Shown piece by piece: positions 5,497-9,724 of a stretch of 11,267 nucleotides of DNA. The notes under the pieces are model-generated. The model saw only the letters and a program-made list of their open reading frames with translations. It was not told where the DNA came from and did not search any database. Location of the stretch: assembly GCA_023228245.1 (NCBI GenBank), contig JALOBN010000069.1:1-11267 (forward strand). The letters run 5' to 3'. Source of the DNA: Candidatus Pacearchaeota archaeon. GTDB lineage: Archaea > Nanoarchaeota > Nanoarchaeia > Pacearchaeales > GW2011-AR1. The position numbers and the translations under genes are program-made. Each line of letters opens with the position of its first letter. The first letter of the stretch is position 1.

Positions 5497-5542
5497 ACTA
5501 TTAGTATTACATGCCGTTCGTAAGGTATAAATACTAATAGTC
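5491..5542. repeat. Interleaved inverted repeats between divergent promoters (operator candidate)
   Basis: GACTATTAGTATT at 5496-5508 is repeated exactly, inverted, at 5530-5542 (13-bp arms, 21-bp spacer). A second pair, CTTACGA at 5491-5497 and TCGTAAG at 5518-5524, interleaves with it. Each long arm holds a small palindrome, ACTA-W-TAGT, centred at 5501 and 5537. One arm overlaps the rightward TATA box, the other touches the BRE of the leftward promoter. A repressor dimer pair bound here could shut both promoters, by looping or side by side. RHH proteins, which bind short palindromes, are encoded on both sides. Confidence 0.7.
5519..5535 (+). promoter_or_regulatory. Archaeal promoter for the 5556-8328 operon
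   Basis: CGTAA (BRE-like), 2 bases, TATAAATACT. The TATA box starts 30 bases before the ATG at 5556, so transcription would start at or within a few bases of the start codon: a leaderless or near-leaderless message, consistent with no ribosome binding site. TATAAATACTAATA plus a 16-base gap to the ATG is shared exactly with the promoter at 9543-9560. Confidence 0.72.
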
Positions 5543-5555
5543 ATAACACACATAC

Positions 5556-5711
5556 ATGGTAAAATCGACCCGATATATAAGGTCTGCCAGCATTGGGCAG
5601 TTTCAGGATGAGTGGCTATCGGCTCATCAGGAGGTCAATTTTTCGGAGATCGTCCGAAAGGCAATAGACCGCGAAATGAGGAGGATGGAGAAAAATGAAT
5701 GTCAAGCTTAA
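5556..5711 (+). CDS. Ribbon-helix-helix regulator
   Basis: A 51-aa protein with the RHH layout: strand STRYIRSASIG, first helix QFQDEWLSAHQE, turn VN, then F-S-E-I-V-R-K-A-I-D-R-E-M-R-R-M as second helix, very like the NFSE(L/I)VREAI consensus of CopG-type repressors. It is the first gene after the divergent control region and has no ribosome binding site, as expected for a leaderless mRNA. Likely a DNA-binding dimer; the ACTA-W-TAGT palindromes upstream are the obvious candidate operators, implying autoregulation (inference). The next gene starts inside its last codons. Confidence 0.78.
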   Translation: MVKSTRYIRSASIGQFQDEWLSAHQEVNFSEIVRKAIDREMRRMEKNECQA

Positions 5712-5910
5712 TGGCCGGGCGTTTCCGGTCGAGGAGGCAGCGCGGAGGCTGGTCGGGATGGGGCTGAGGATCGGAGAGTTTCCCGAAGCCCTGCAACCGC
5801 CTTTTGAGATTGAGTTTCCGTTCGCGGTCGGTGCGTCCGACGGTGATATGGACATTGAAGTTCGCGGCAGCCACGCGGCAATCTCGGCACTTCAGAAGAA
5901 GGTGAATTGA
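5695..5910 (+). CDS. Hypothetical 71-aa protein
   Basis: A short protein, MNVKLNGRAFPVEEAARRLVGMG followed by an acidic and aromatic stretch (PPFEIEFPFAVGASDGDMDIEV) and a closing helix (HAAISALQKKVN). The alternating strands suggest a compact alpha/beta fold. No family recognised. It overlaps the RHH gene by 17 bases and has a strong ribosome binding site (GGAGGATGGAG) just before its ATG. The stop is directly followed by the next ATG, so translation is coupled along the operon. Confidence 0.68.
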   Translation: MNVKLNGRAFPVEEAARRLVGMGLRIGEFPEALQPPFEIEFPFAVGASDGDMDIEVRGSHAAISALQKKVN

Positions 5911-6294
5911 ATGTGCGAAAAAACAGTAACCAGAGAAGAGCAGATCCAACGAGCATTCAAGGATCTCAGGACTGCCAGGACAGAGCTGCATGAAGTTTCG
6001 GAGGAGGATCTGAAGGCACGAGAGGCTCTGAAGATCAGGGAAGCGGGCCTGATGCTATCTGGCGCAATAATCGGGAAGAATGCAGAAACCAGGGCAGCAG
6101 AGCTGAAAAATGGCTGCACGATGGAACTGGCAGCGGTCGAGGCCGCGCGAGTCAAGAAAGGTGAGGCACAGCTCAGGATGGATCTGGCCAGCATGCGCGT
6201 CCAAGAGCTGCAGTGGCTGATCAGGAACGAGCAAGCGGAGATCGATTGGCAATCGTTCCGCTTCGGAGACGAGCACTATGTGAGGCGCGCATGA
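5911..6294 (+). CDS. Coiled-coil protein, 127 aa
   Basis: Almost wholly helical and charged: TREEQIQRAFKDLRTARTELHEVSEEDL, then 'GKNAETRAAELKNG', then 'MELAAVEAARVKKGEAQLRMDLASMRVQELQWLIRNEQ'. Two long helices with a turn near 55-65 fit an antiparallel hairpin or dimeric coiled coil. Phages often carry similar small proteins ('N-A-E-x-R-x-A' followed by A/E/L-rich helices) in early regions near recombination genes; this is resemblance by memory. The ATG immediately follows the upstream stop, with AGGTGA as ribosome binding site. No catalytic residues or membrane segment seen. Confidence 0.74.
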   Translation: MCEKTVTREEQIQRAFKDLRTARTELHEVSEEDLKAREALKIREAGLMLSGAIIGKNAETRAAELKNGCTMELAAVEAARVKKGEAQLRMDLASMRVQELQWLIRNEQAEIDWQSFRFGDEHYVRRA

Positions 6295-6512
6295 GGCCAT
6301 GTGACGCCGCGTTACTGCTCTGGTGGGCCATTTGCGCCGGAGCATGCTTTTTGGCAGCGACCGTTGTCGGGCAGGCAGTCTCGCTGTCCATCACTGGCAA
6401 CTCGACCGGGCAAGGCTTCCAAAATTTTTCGTTCGCAGGTGATGATCTAAATGTTAGCATCCTGGCGAATACGTTCGGCTGTTTCTGGAATGTGACGGGG
6501 GCGCTGCCATGA
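6291..6512 (+). CDS. Exported or membrane-anchored small protein with four N-glycosylation sequons
   Basis: A 73-aa protein. I chose the ATG at 6291 because it makes an ATGA overlap with the preceding stop and GTGAGG lies just upstream; the frame is open 26 codons earlier but would overlap the coiled-coil gene. Residues 6-29 are hydrophobic (AALLLWWAICAGACFLAATVVGQ) and act as signal peptide or membrane anchor. The remaining 44 residues contain four N-x-S/T sites (N37, N45, N54, N67). Archaea glycosylate surface proteins at this motif, so the outside part may be heavily modified. A role at the host envelope, such as masking or superinfection exclusion, is inference. It ends with an ATGA overlap. 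Confidence 0.68.
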   Translation: MRPCDAALLLWWAICAGACFLAATVVGQAVSLSITGNSTGQGFQNFSFAGDDLNVSILANTFGCFWNVTGALP

Positions 6513-6919
6513 GTCCGCCTTTCGATATGAAGAATGCCCGAGCGATACATGCTGAGGGTGCTCCGGGGTTCTATCTACCCGAAAAAATCATGAACGCGTT
6601 TTCAGCCGCCTTGGATGAGATCGAGCGGCTGCAGAGGATTGTATCTGAGCCGGTCGAGAGCTTTGGCACTCCAGAGCTAGTTGCATGGGTCGGAGGATTG
6701 CAGAAGATTCTCTTGGATTTCCCGGAAGAAGAGCGCGGGCAGATCCCATTCGTCATTATGATGGGATGCCATTTAGAAAAATTTGCAAAAAGCTGGAATT
6801 CACCCGCTATTGCATCACAGGCCAAGCGCATTGCGGAGCTGGAAGCCGATATCGAGCAGCTTACCGCGTTGGTTGCGGCAAAGGATGTCGATGTCGTTTT
6901 TGTGGAGCGGCGGTTATGA
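6509..6919 (+). CDS. Hypothetical 136-aa helical protein
   Basis: The protein starts MSPPFDMKNARAIHAEGAPGFYLPEKIMNAF, continues with helices (AALDEIERLQRIV; TPELVAWVGGLQKILLDFPEEE; PFVIMMGCHLEKFAKSW) and ends in a coiled-coil-like helix (QAKRIAELEADIEQLTALVAAKD). It is soluble with one Cys, and I recognise no domain. Start and stop both overlap neighbours as ATGA. The C-terminal coiled coil suggests a self-associating or adaptor protein. The first ATG has only weak ribosome binding features (GGGGGCG), so coupling probably drives translation. Confidence 0.7.
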   Translation: MSPPFDMKNARAIHAEGAPGFYLPEKIMNAFSAALDEIERLQRIVSEPVESFGTPELVAWVGGLQKILLDFPEEERGQIPFVIMMGCHLEKFAKSWNSPAIASQAKRIAELEADIEQLTALVAAKDVDVVFVERRL

Positions 6920-7155
6920 GCCTCATTTTCACCGGCCTGGTATCTGGTGTATCCTCATCAGGACATCCAATTCTGCACGAGGTCGCATGCTCTAACGGCA
7001 TGCGGAGGGACCACGTCTGGCTGCCACGGGAATATGGGCCGGGGATGGCCGCCAGGGTGGGGCAGCGGGTGCAGATTTCCGGCCACTACCGACGCTATCG
7101 GAGAGGCGGCGGCTGGCAGATTGTAGGAATTGAGCGGGTCGAGGTGGTCGAGTGA
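6916..7155 (+). CDS. Small OB-fold-like basic protein, 79 aa
   Basis: A beta-rich, basic protein: MSLIFTGLVSGVSSSGHPILHEVAC, 'DHVWLPREYG', then 'ARVGQRVQISGHYRRYRRGGGWQIVGIERVEVVE'. The strand-Gly-strand pattern with VGQxVxISG and a basic YRRYRR loop resembles a short OB-fold nucleic-acid-binding domain; I infer RNA/DNA binding with modest certainty. The ATG at 6916 overlaps the upstream stop (ATGA); the frame is open much farther left, but that stretch only mirrors the preceding gene. Six Arg lie between residues 58 and 64, exposed if the fold is right. Confidence 0.66.
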   Translation: MSLIFTGLVSGVSSSGHPILHEVACSNGMRRDHVWLPREYGPGMAARVGQRVQISGHYRRYRRGGGWQIVGIERVEVVE

Positions 7156-7226
7156 GCGACTGTACAATTTACTTTACACCATTAAAAGTGCTTCTGAAAA
7201 TGTACTACTGGAAGGCGAGAGCATGA
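7152..7226 (+). CDS. Possible 24-aa microprotein
   Basis: A very short ORF from the GTG at 7152, which overlaps the upstream stop as GTGA, to a TGA at 7224-7226 that overlaps the next ATG (ATGA). The peptide, (M)SDCTIYFTPLKVLLKMYYWKA, ends R-A and is hydrophobic and basic. Support is only the perfect fit into the chain of overlapping genes. It could equally be a leader that keeps ribosomes moving to the next gene, or chance. The DNA here (7156-7200) is more AT-rich than its surroundings. Confidence 0.32.
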   Translation: MSDCTIYFTPLKVLLKMYYWKARA

Positions 7227-7375
7227 GCCAAAAGAAAGGCGCGAAGGGCGGCAGTACATGCGGGTTTTTTGACGACCCGTGGGTGAAATCGAAAAAAATA
7301 CACAATATCGATCGCATAGCGCAGCGGGCCGAGTGGGAGCAGGCGCAGCGGAAGTCGGGGTACTGGTCGACATGA
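7223..7375 (+). CDS. Hypothetical 50-aa basic protein
   Basis: MSQKKGAKGGSTCGFFDDPWVKSKK, then 'NIDRIAQRAEWEQAQRKSGYWST'. Hydrophilic and basic, with a Gly-rich start, one short helix and no recognised family. The ATG at 7223 has GGAAGGCGAG just upstream, a good ribosome binding site. The frame extends left to a TTG at 7130, but that part overlaps the OB-like gene and lacks such a site. It ends in an ATGA overlap. A small protein that inhibits or redirects a host enzyme would fit size and context, but nothing in the sequence proves it. Confidence 0.6.
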   Translation: MSQKKGAKGGSTCGFFDDPWVKSKKIHNIDRIAQRAEWEQAQRKSGYWST

Positions 7376-7692
7376 TCACCGCCGAAGCCGCCGCCATGCA
7401 GGGCATGGCTGAGCAGATGCCAGCTATGAGTGCCGAGGCCGTAATCAAGATCCTGACGACACGCTGCGATGCGCAGATGGATCTGATCGCAGAGAAGAAC
7501 CGGACCATCTCCCTACAGGCCGCGCTCATCGAGACGACCGACCGGATCCCGCTGGAGAAGATTCAGCCAGGTGACCTGGACAGGCTGGATACTATTCTCT
7601 TTGCCTTGCAGTCGGATCCCAGGCCGATTTGGGGGGCTTGCATTGAAAGTCTTGAAAGAGTTCTAAAAAATGTCAGGGAGGCGGGAACGTGA
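7372..7692 (+). CDS. Hypothetical 106-aa helical protein
   Basis: MITAEAAAMQGMAEQMPAMSAEAV, a Met/Ala-rich helical start, then 'ILTTRCDAQMDLIAEKNRTISLQAALIETT' and 'IQPGDLDRLDTILFALQSDPRPIWGACIESLERVLKNVREAG'. It probably forms a helical bundle; no catalytic motif. The start at 7372 overlaps the preceding stop (ATGA); the frame is open earlier to 7279 but would overlap the previous gene. The stop overlaps the next gene's GTG (GTGA). No family recognised. Confidence 0.68.
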   Translation: MITAEAAAMQGMAEQMPAMSAEAVIKILTTRCDAQMDLIAEKNRTISLQAALIETTDRIPLEKIQPGDLDRLDTILFALQSDPRPIWGACIESLERVLKNVREAGT

Positions 7693-7940
7693 CGACCAAG
7701 CGATCCAAGAGCAATCTCATCAAGGCCACGCCGAAGCCGCCCGAGCCTGTCATTCTAGGAGCAGAGGAGCGGAAGGCTTTCCTCGGGATAGTCCACTGTT
7801 GGAGGATGTTTGAAATGTATCTGTCAACTCTGATTGCGTGGGGGGAGTGTCAGCGTCTCTGGCTGGAATATCAGGCAGACCAGAGTTATGAAAAGTGCTG
7901 CGCTTGGCTGAAGCATCGGGCGTGGGCAGGGATCACATGA
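7689..7940 (+). CDS. Hypothetical protein with shared YQADQ/CC motif, copy 1
   Basis: An 83-aa protein with a GTG start overlapping the upstream stop. A basic N-terminal tail (TTKRSKSNLIKATPKPPEP) is followed by helices, ending in YQADQSYEKCCAWLKHRA at about 60-77. The same block, with few changes, is found in the gene at 8053-8328. W and C residues cluster (C37, C54, C69, C70). The start is supported by GGAGGCGGGAAC just before the GTG. The fold could be a short helical hairpin with a disulfide or metal site; function unknown. Confidence 0.68.
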   Translation: MTTKRSKSNLIKATPKPPEPVILGAEERKAFLGIVHCWRMFEMYLSTLIAWGECQRLWLEYQADQSYEKCCAWLKHRAWAGIT

Positions 7941-8056
7941 GGAATATTCGCAGGAAGTGGCTGGGGCCGCTCATCATTTTTCCGAGGCACTACGTGCCGA
8001 AGAGGGACGAGATCTGGCAGGCGGGAAAAGCTCTGGGGAGGAGGTGCCGGAAATGA
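7937..8056 (+). CDS. Hypothetical 39-aa basic microprotein
   Basis: MRNIRRKWLGPLIIFPRHYVPK followed by 'RDEIWQAGKALGRRCRK'. It is strongly basic (about 13 Arg/Lys in 39) with a hydrophobic LGPLIIF patch. The ATG overlaps the upstream stop (ATGA) and the TGA overlaps the next ATG, so it sits exactly between the two genes that share the YQADQ motif. Its 3' end carries the GGAGGTG ribosome binding site of the next gene. The fit into the overlap chain supports it; function unknown. Confidence 0.55.
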   Translation: MRNIRRKWLGPLIIFPRHYVPKRDEIWQAGKALGRRCRK

Positions 8057-8328
8057 TGCCCTGCAAGCATGCCTCCACCGGCTGTACCTGCCTGGAGATG
8101 ATCATCTGCACGGCGGCCATTGCGGGCGAGCCAGTTGATGAGATGTTCTGCTACGAGCCTGTGTGCCTATGGGAGGCCTACCAGGCGGACCAGACATACG
8201 AGAATTGCTGCCGGTGGCTGAAGCATAGGGCATATGGAAAGCTGTGCATCGATAGCCTGGCATTCTGCTGCAGGACGTTGGAGCGGACGGAGGAAGCGAT
8301 CCGGAAGCAGTGGGAGCGGATCGCGTAA
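8053..8328 (+). CDS. Cys-rich protein with shared YQADQ/CC motif, copy 2
   Basis: A 91-aa protein with the ATG at 8053 behind a very good ribosome binding site (GGAGGTG, 6 bases upstream). The frame is open to 7957 but that part overlaps the basic microprotein. It begins MMPCKHASTGCTCLEMIICTAA and is rich in Cys (C4, C11, C13, C19, C33, C38, C53, C54 and a later CC). Residues 44-61 are YQADQTYENCCRWLKHRA, matching the gene at 7689-7940. A C-terminal helix RTLERTEEAIRKQWERIA follows. The C-x6-C-x-C at the start could bind zinc or iron-sulfur. Last gene of the operon. No family known to me. Confidence 0.7.
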   Translation: MMPCKHASTGCTCLEMIICTAAIAGEPVDEMFCYEPVCLWEAYQADQTYENCCRWLKHRAYGKLCIDSLAFCCRTLERTEEAIRKQWERIA

Positions 8329-8384
8329 TTATTTTTTGGTTGTGTTGATAACAATTGTTATTTTTAAAAAGACGAAAAAAAAAT
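8329..8384. terminator. Convergent AT-rich terminator zone
   Basis: Between the stops of two converging operons: T6 (8332-8337) follows the plus gene and A9 (8375-8383), a T9 on the minus strand, follows the minus gene. Between them is a perfect 14-bp palindrome ATAACAATTGTTAT (8348-8361) followed by T/A runs. Archaeal RNA polymerase terminates at T-tracts, so both strands have a plausible terminator. Confidence 0.65.
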
Positions 8385-8978
8385 TCAGGTGGGCGGGATT
8401 CCAATCGCCCCGCTCAGGTTCGCCCCGCTCAGGTTCGCCCCGCTCAAGTCCGCTCCGATCAGGTTCGCCCCGCGCAGGTCCGCCCCGCGCAGGTCCGCCC
8501 CGCGCAGGTCCGCCCCGCTCAAGTCCGCCCCGATCAGGTCCGCCCAGCGCAGGTCCGCCCAGCGCAGGTTCGCCCAGCGCAGGTCCGCCCAGCGCAGGTT
8601 CGCCCCGCTCAAGTCCGCCCCGATCAGGTCCGCCCAGCGCAGGTTCGCCATTTGCATCAATTTTTTTGGCCAGTCCGGGATAACTGGCAATTTGGCGGCG
8701 ATCGCGGCCAGCGTGCCGGGTTTGAGTCGGACTACGCCCGGAAATCCGACCAACTCAACCAGTCCGGTTGCGATCGCCGCTTCCCGGCATTCTCTGTCCG
8801 GGCAATCTAGTCGAAGCTCGCCCGGAAAAATATACTCTACCTTGATAGCGTCGTTGTGACGCTCGACTTCTACATATTTGTGTAGAAGCTGGTCATGCGA
8901 TCCATTATCGAGATCGCAAAAAACCTCTATCCCACCATCTTTGGTGGGTAGAGCTATGATCGCTATGCCATTGCACAT
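8385..8978 (-). CDS. Pentapeptide-repeat protein with N-terminal domain
   Basis: A 197-aa protein. Residues 1-105 form a separate domain beginning MCNGIAIIALPTKDGG, with 'GSHDQLLHKYVEVE' and a C59-x4-C64 pair (DCPDREC). I recall similar short domains before pentapeptide repeats in phage proteins, but cannot name one. Residues 111-190 are 16 perfect A-(D/N)-L-x-x repeats, enough for about four coils of a right-handed beta-helix. Proteins such as MfpA and Qnr use this fold to mimic DNA and protect gyrase; that role here is inference. The ATG follows the SSB-like stop with GGAGGG as ribosome binding site, so the two are co-transcribed. The C-terminus AIGIPPT caps the helix. Confidence 0.85.
   Translation of the reverse strand: MCNGIAIIALPTKDGGIEVFCDLDNGSHDQLLHKYVEVERHNDAIKVEYIFPGELRLDCPDRECREAAIATGLVELVGFPGVVRLKPGTLAAIAAKLPVIPDWPKKLMQMANLRWADLIGADLSGANLRWADLRWANLRWADLRWADLIGADLSGADLRGADLRGADLRGANLIGADLSGANLSGANLSGAIGIPPT
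8409..8648 (-). repeat. 15-bp tandem repeat array encoding pentapeptides
   Basis: Sixteen 15-bp units (consensus on + strand: cAGGTCCGCCC(C/A)GCG) encode the 16 pentapeptides. Variants RW, IG, SG and RG at the last two positions recur in blocks: WADLIGADLSGA occurs twice, showing that larger segments were duplicated. At the DNA level the array is GC-rich and strongly strand-biased, so it may be prone to slippage. It also creates long open shadows on the + strand that are not genes. Confidence 0.88.
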
Positions 8979-8987
8979 TTTCCCTCC

Positions 8988-9431
8988 TTAGGCGGGCGGG
9001 ATTGTGCCCAGCCCCCAAAGCTTCGGGAATTCTTTTTGCAGGGTCGCTAGGGGGAACTCCTGGGCGATGGCCGCCTGATTGGCCGGCGTGGGCAGCTCGA
9101 CTGGCAGGATCACATACTTCCGGTTCATTCCCTCGCCCGTCACCATGACTTGGAGGGTAGCCCCGACCAGGCTGGGGAGCTTGTTGGCCTTGACAATGGC
9201 AACAATTTGCTGAAGTGCTCCTTTGGCCATGACTCCCCAAAGCACCGGCTGCTTAGGGTTCTCAGCGGTAGCTACCAGGAATTGGTACTGATCCCGCTGC
9301 TCACCAGTCTTGAATGCTGTTTGGCCTTTCACGGGATCGGTAATGATCCTGATTTTGTTGACCATTCCGACAACGGGCTTCCAAAATCCTGTCTGCTCTG
9401 CGTCCTTTTCCATTTCGTCGAATACTGTCAT
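8988..9431 (-). CDS. Putative single-stranded DNA-binding (OB-fold-like) protein
   Basis: A 147-aa protein: an acidic N-terminus (MTVFDEMEKDAEQTGFW), then a beta-rich core KPVVGMVNKIRIITDPVKG...QYQFLVATAENPKQPVLWGVMAKGALQQIVAIV...LVGATLQVMVTGEGMNRKYVILPVEL. The strand order with aromatic and basic residues and the 'VGATLQV...G.G..RKYVILPV' ending fits an OB-fold SSB of viral type. The C-terminus (NQAAIAQEFPLATLQKEFPKLWGLG) is helical rather than the acidic tail of bacterial SSB. The family is inferred from pattern. GGAGATG precedes the ATG by 7 bases. Together with the helicase across the divergent promoter it would form a replication or recombination pair. Confidence 0.66.
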   Translation of the reverse strand: MTVFDEMEKDAEQTGFWKPVVGMVNKIRIITDPVKGQTAFKTGEQRDQYQFLVATAENPKQPVLWGVMAKGALQQIVAIVKANKLPSLVGATLQVMVTGEGMNRKYVILPVELPTPANQAAIAQEFPLATLQKEFPKLWGLGTIPPA

Positions 9432-9513
9432 TTCTTTTCATCTCCTTTTCGTCTTCGGCCTTTCTCGGCCCGAAACCAGGCCGCGCCATCGACACCACTA
9501 CCATACACTCACG

Positions 9514-9530
9514 AGTATTTAAGTGTTTCG
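9514..9530 (-). promoter_or_regulatory. Archaeal promoter for the SSB/pentapeptide operon
   Basis: On the minus strand: CGAAA (BRE), 2 bases, CTTAAATACT. The predicted start is near 9492, giving a leader of roughly 60 bases that contains an imperfect hairpin (TTCGGCC at 9454-9460 against GGCC-C-GAA at 9467-9474). The leader's own start codons lead only into a frame overlapping the SSB-like gene. Confidence 0.58.
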
Positions 9531-9542
9531 GTATATCTTTAA

Positions 9543-9560
9543 CGATAAGTTATAAATACT
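9543..9560 (+). promoter_or_regulatory. Archaeal promoter for the RHH-helicase operon
   Basis: CGATAA, 2 bases, TATAAATACT, with the TATA box starting 30 bases before the ATG at 9581: again a near-leaderless message. TATAAATACTAATA and the distance to the ATG match the promoter at 5519-5535 exactly. It lies about 12 bases from the BRE of the divergent SSB promoter, so the two may share control. Confidence 0.7.
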
Positions 9561-9580
9561 AATAACCCATATCATCAAGT

Positions 9581-9724
9581 ATGCCACAAGTAAATATTGA
9601 TGACGACGCATATCGAATTATTGCGAAAGAAAGAGACGAAATGAAGAAACGCGGAATAAGGGCATCGCTCAGCGATGCGATCCGTTCCCTGGCGGCTGGA
9701 GGGCAATACGTTGTCGACCATTGA
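9581..9724 (+). CDS. Ribbon-helix-helix regulator
   Basis: A 47-aa protein: strand MPQVNIDDDAYRII, first helix AKERDEMKKR, turn GIRA, second helix S-L-S-D-A-I-R-S-L-A. The PQVNID strand followed by a SLSDAIRSL helix is a typical RHH pattern. It has no ribosome binding site and starts about 30 bases after the TATA box, so the mRNA is probably leaderless. The end (YVVDH-TGA) overlaps the helicase start, coupling the two. Likely an autorepressor also setting helicase levels (inference). Besides the RHH gene at 5556, a third RHH-like gene lies at 4085. Confidence 0.78.
   Translation: MPQVNIDDDAYRIIAKERDEMKKRGIRASLSDAIRSLAAGGQYVVDH

Noticed and set aside
8409..8648. CRISPR array at the tandem repeats
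   Set aside because: Units are contiguous 15-mers in frame with pentapeptides, with no spacers and no palindromic repeat or cas genes.
8234..8859. Long + strand open frames rich in Pro/Arg or Ser across 8234-8859
   Set aside because: They are mirror frames of the 15-bp repeats of the minus-strand pentapeptide gene; low complexity and no ribosome binding site or promoter.
9301..9504. 67-codon minus-strand frame starting in the SSB leader
   Set aside because: Mostly out of frame with the SSB-like gene and highly charged; its ATG lies near the predicted transcript start but no family or RBS supports it.
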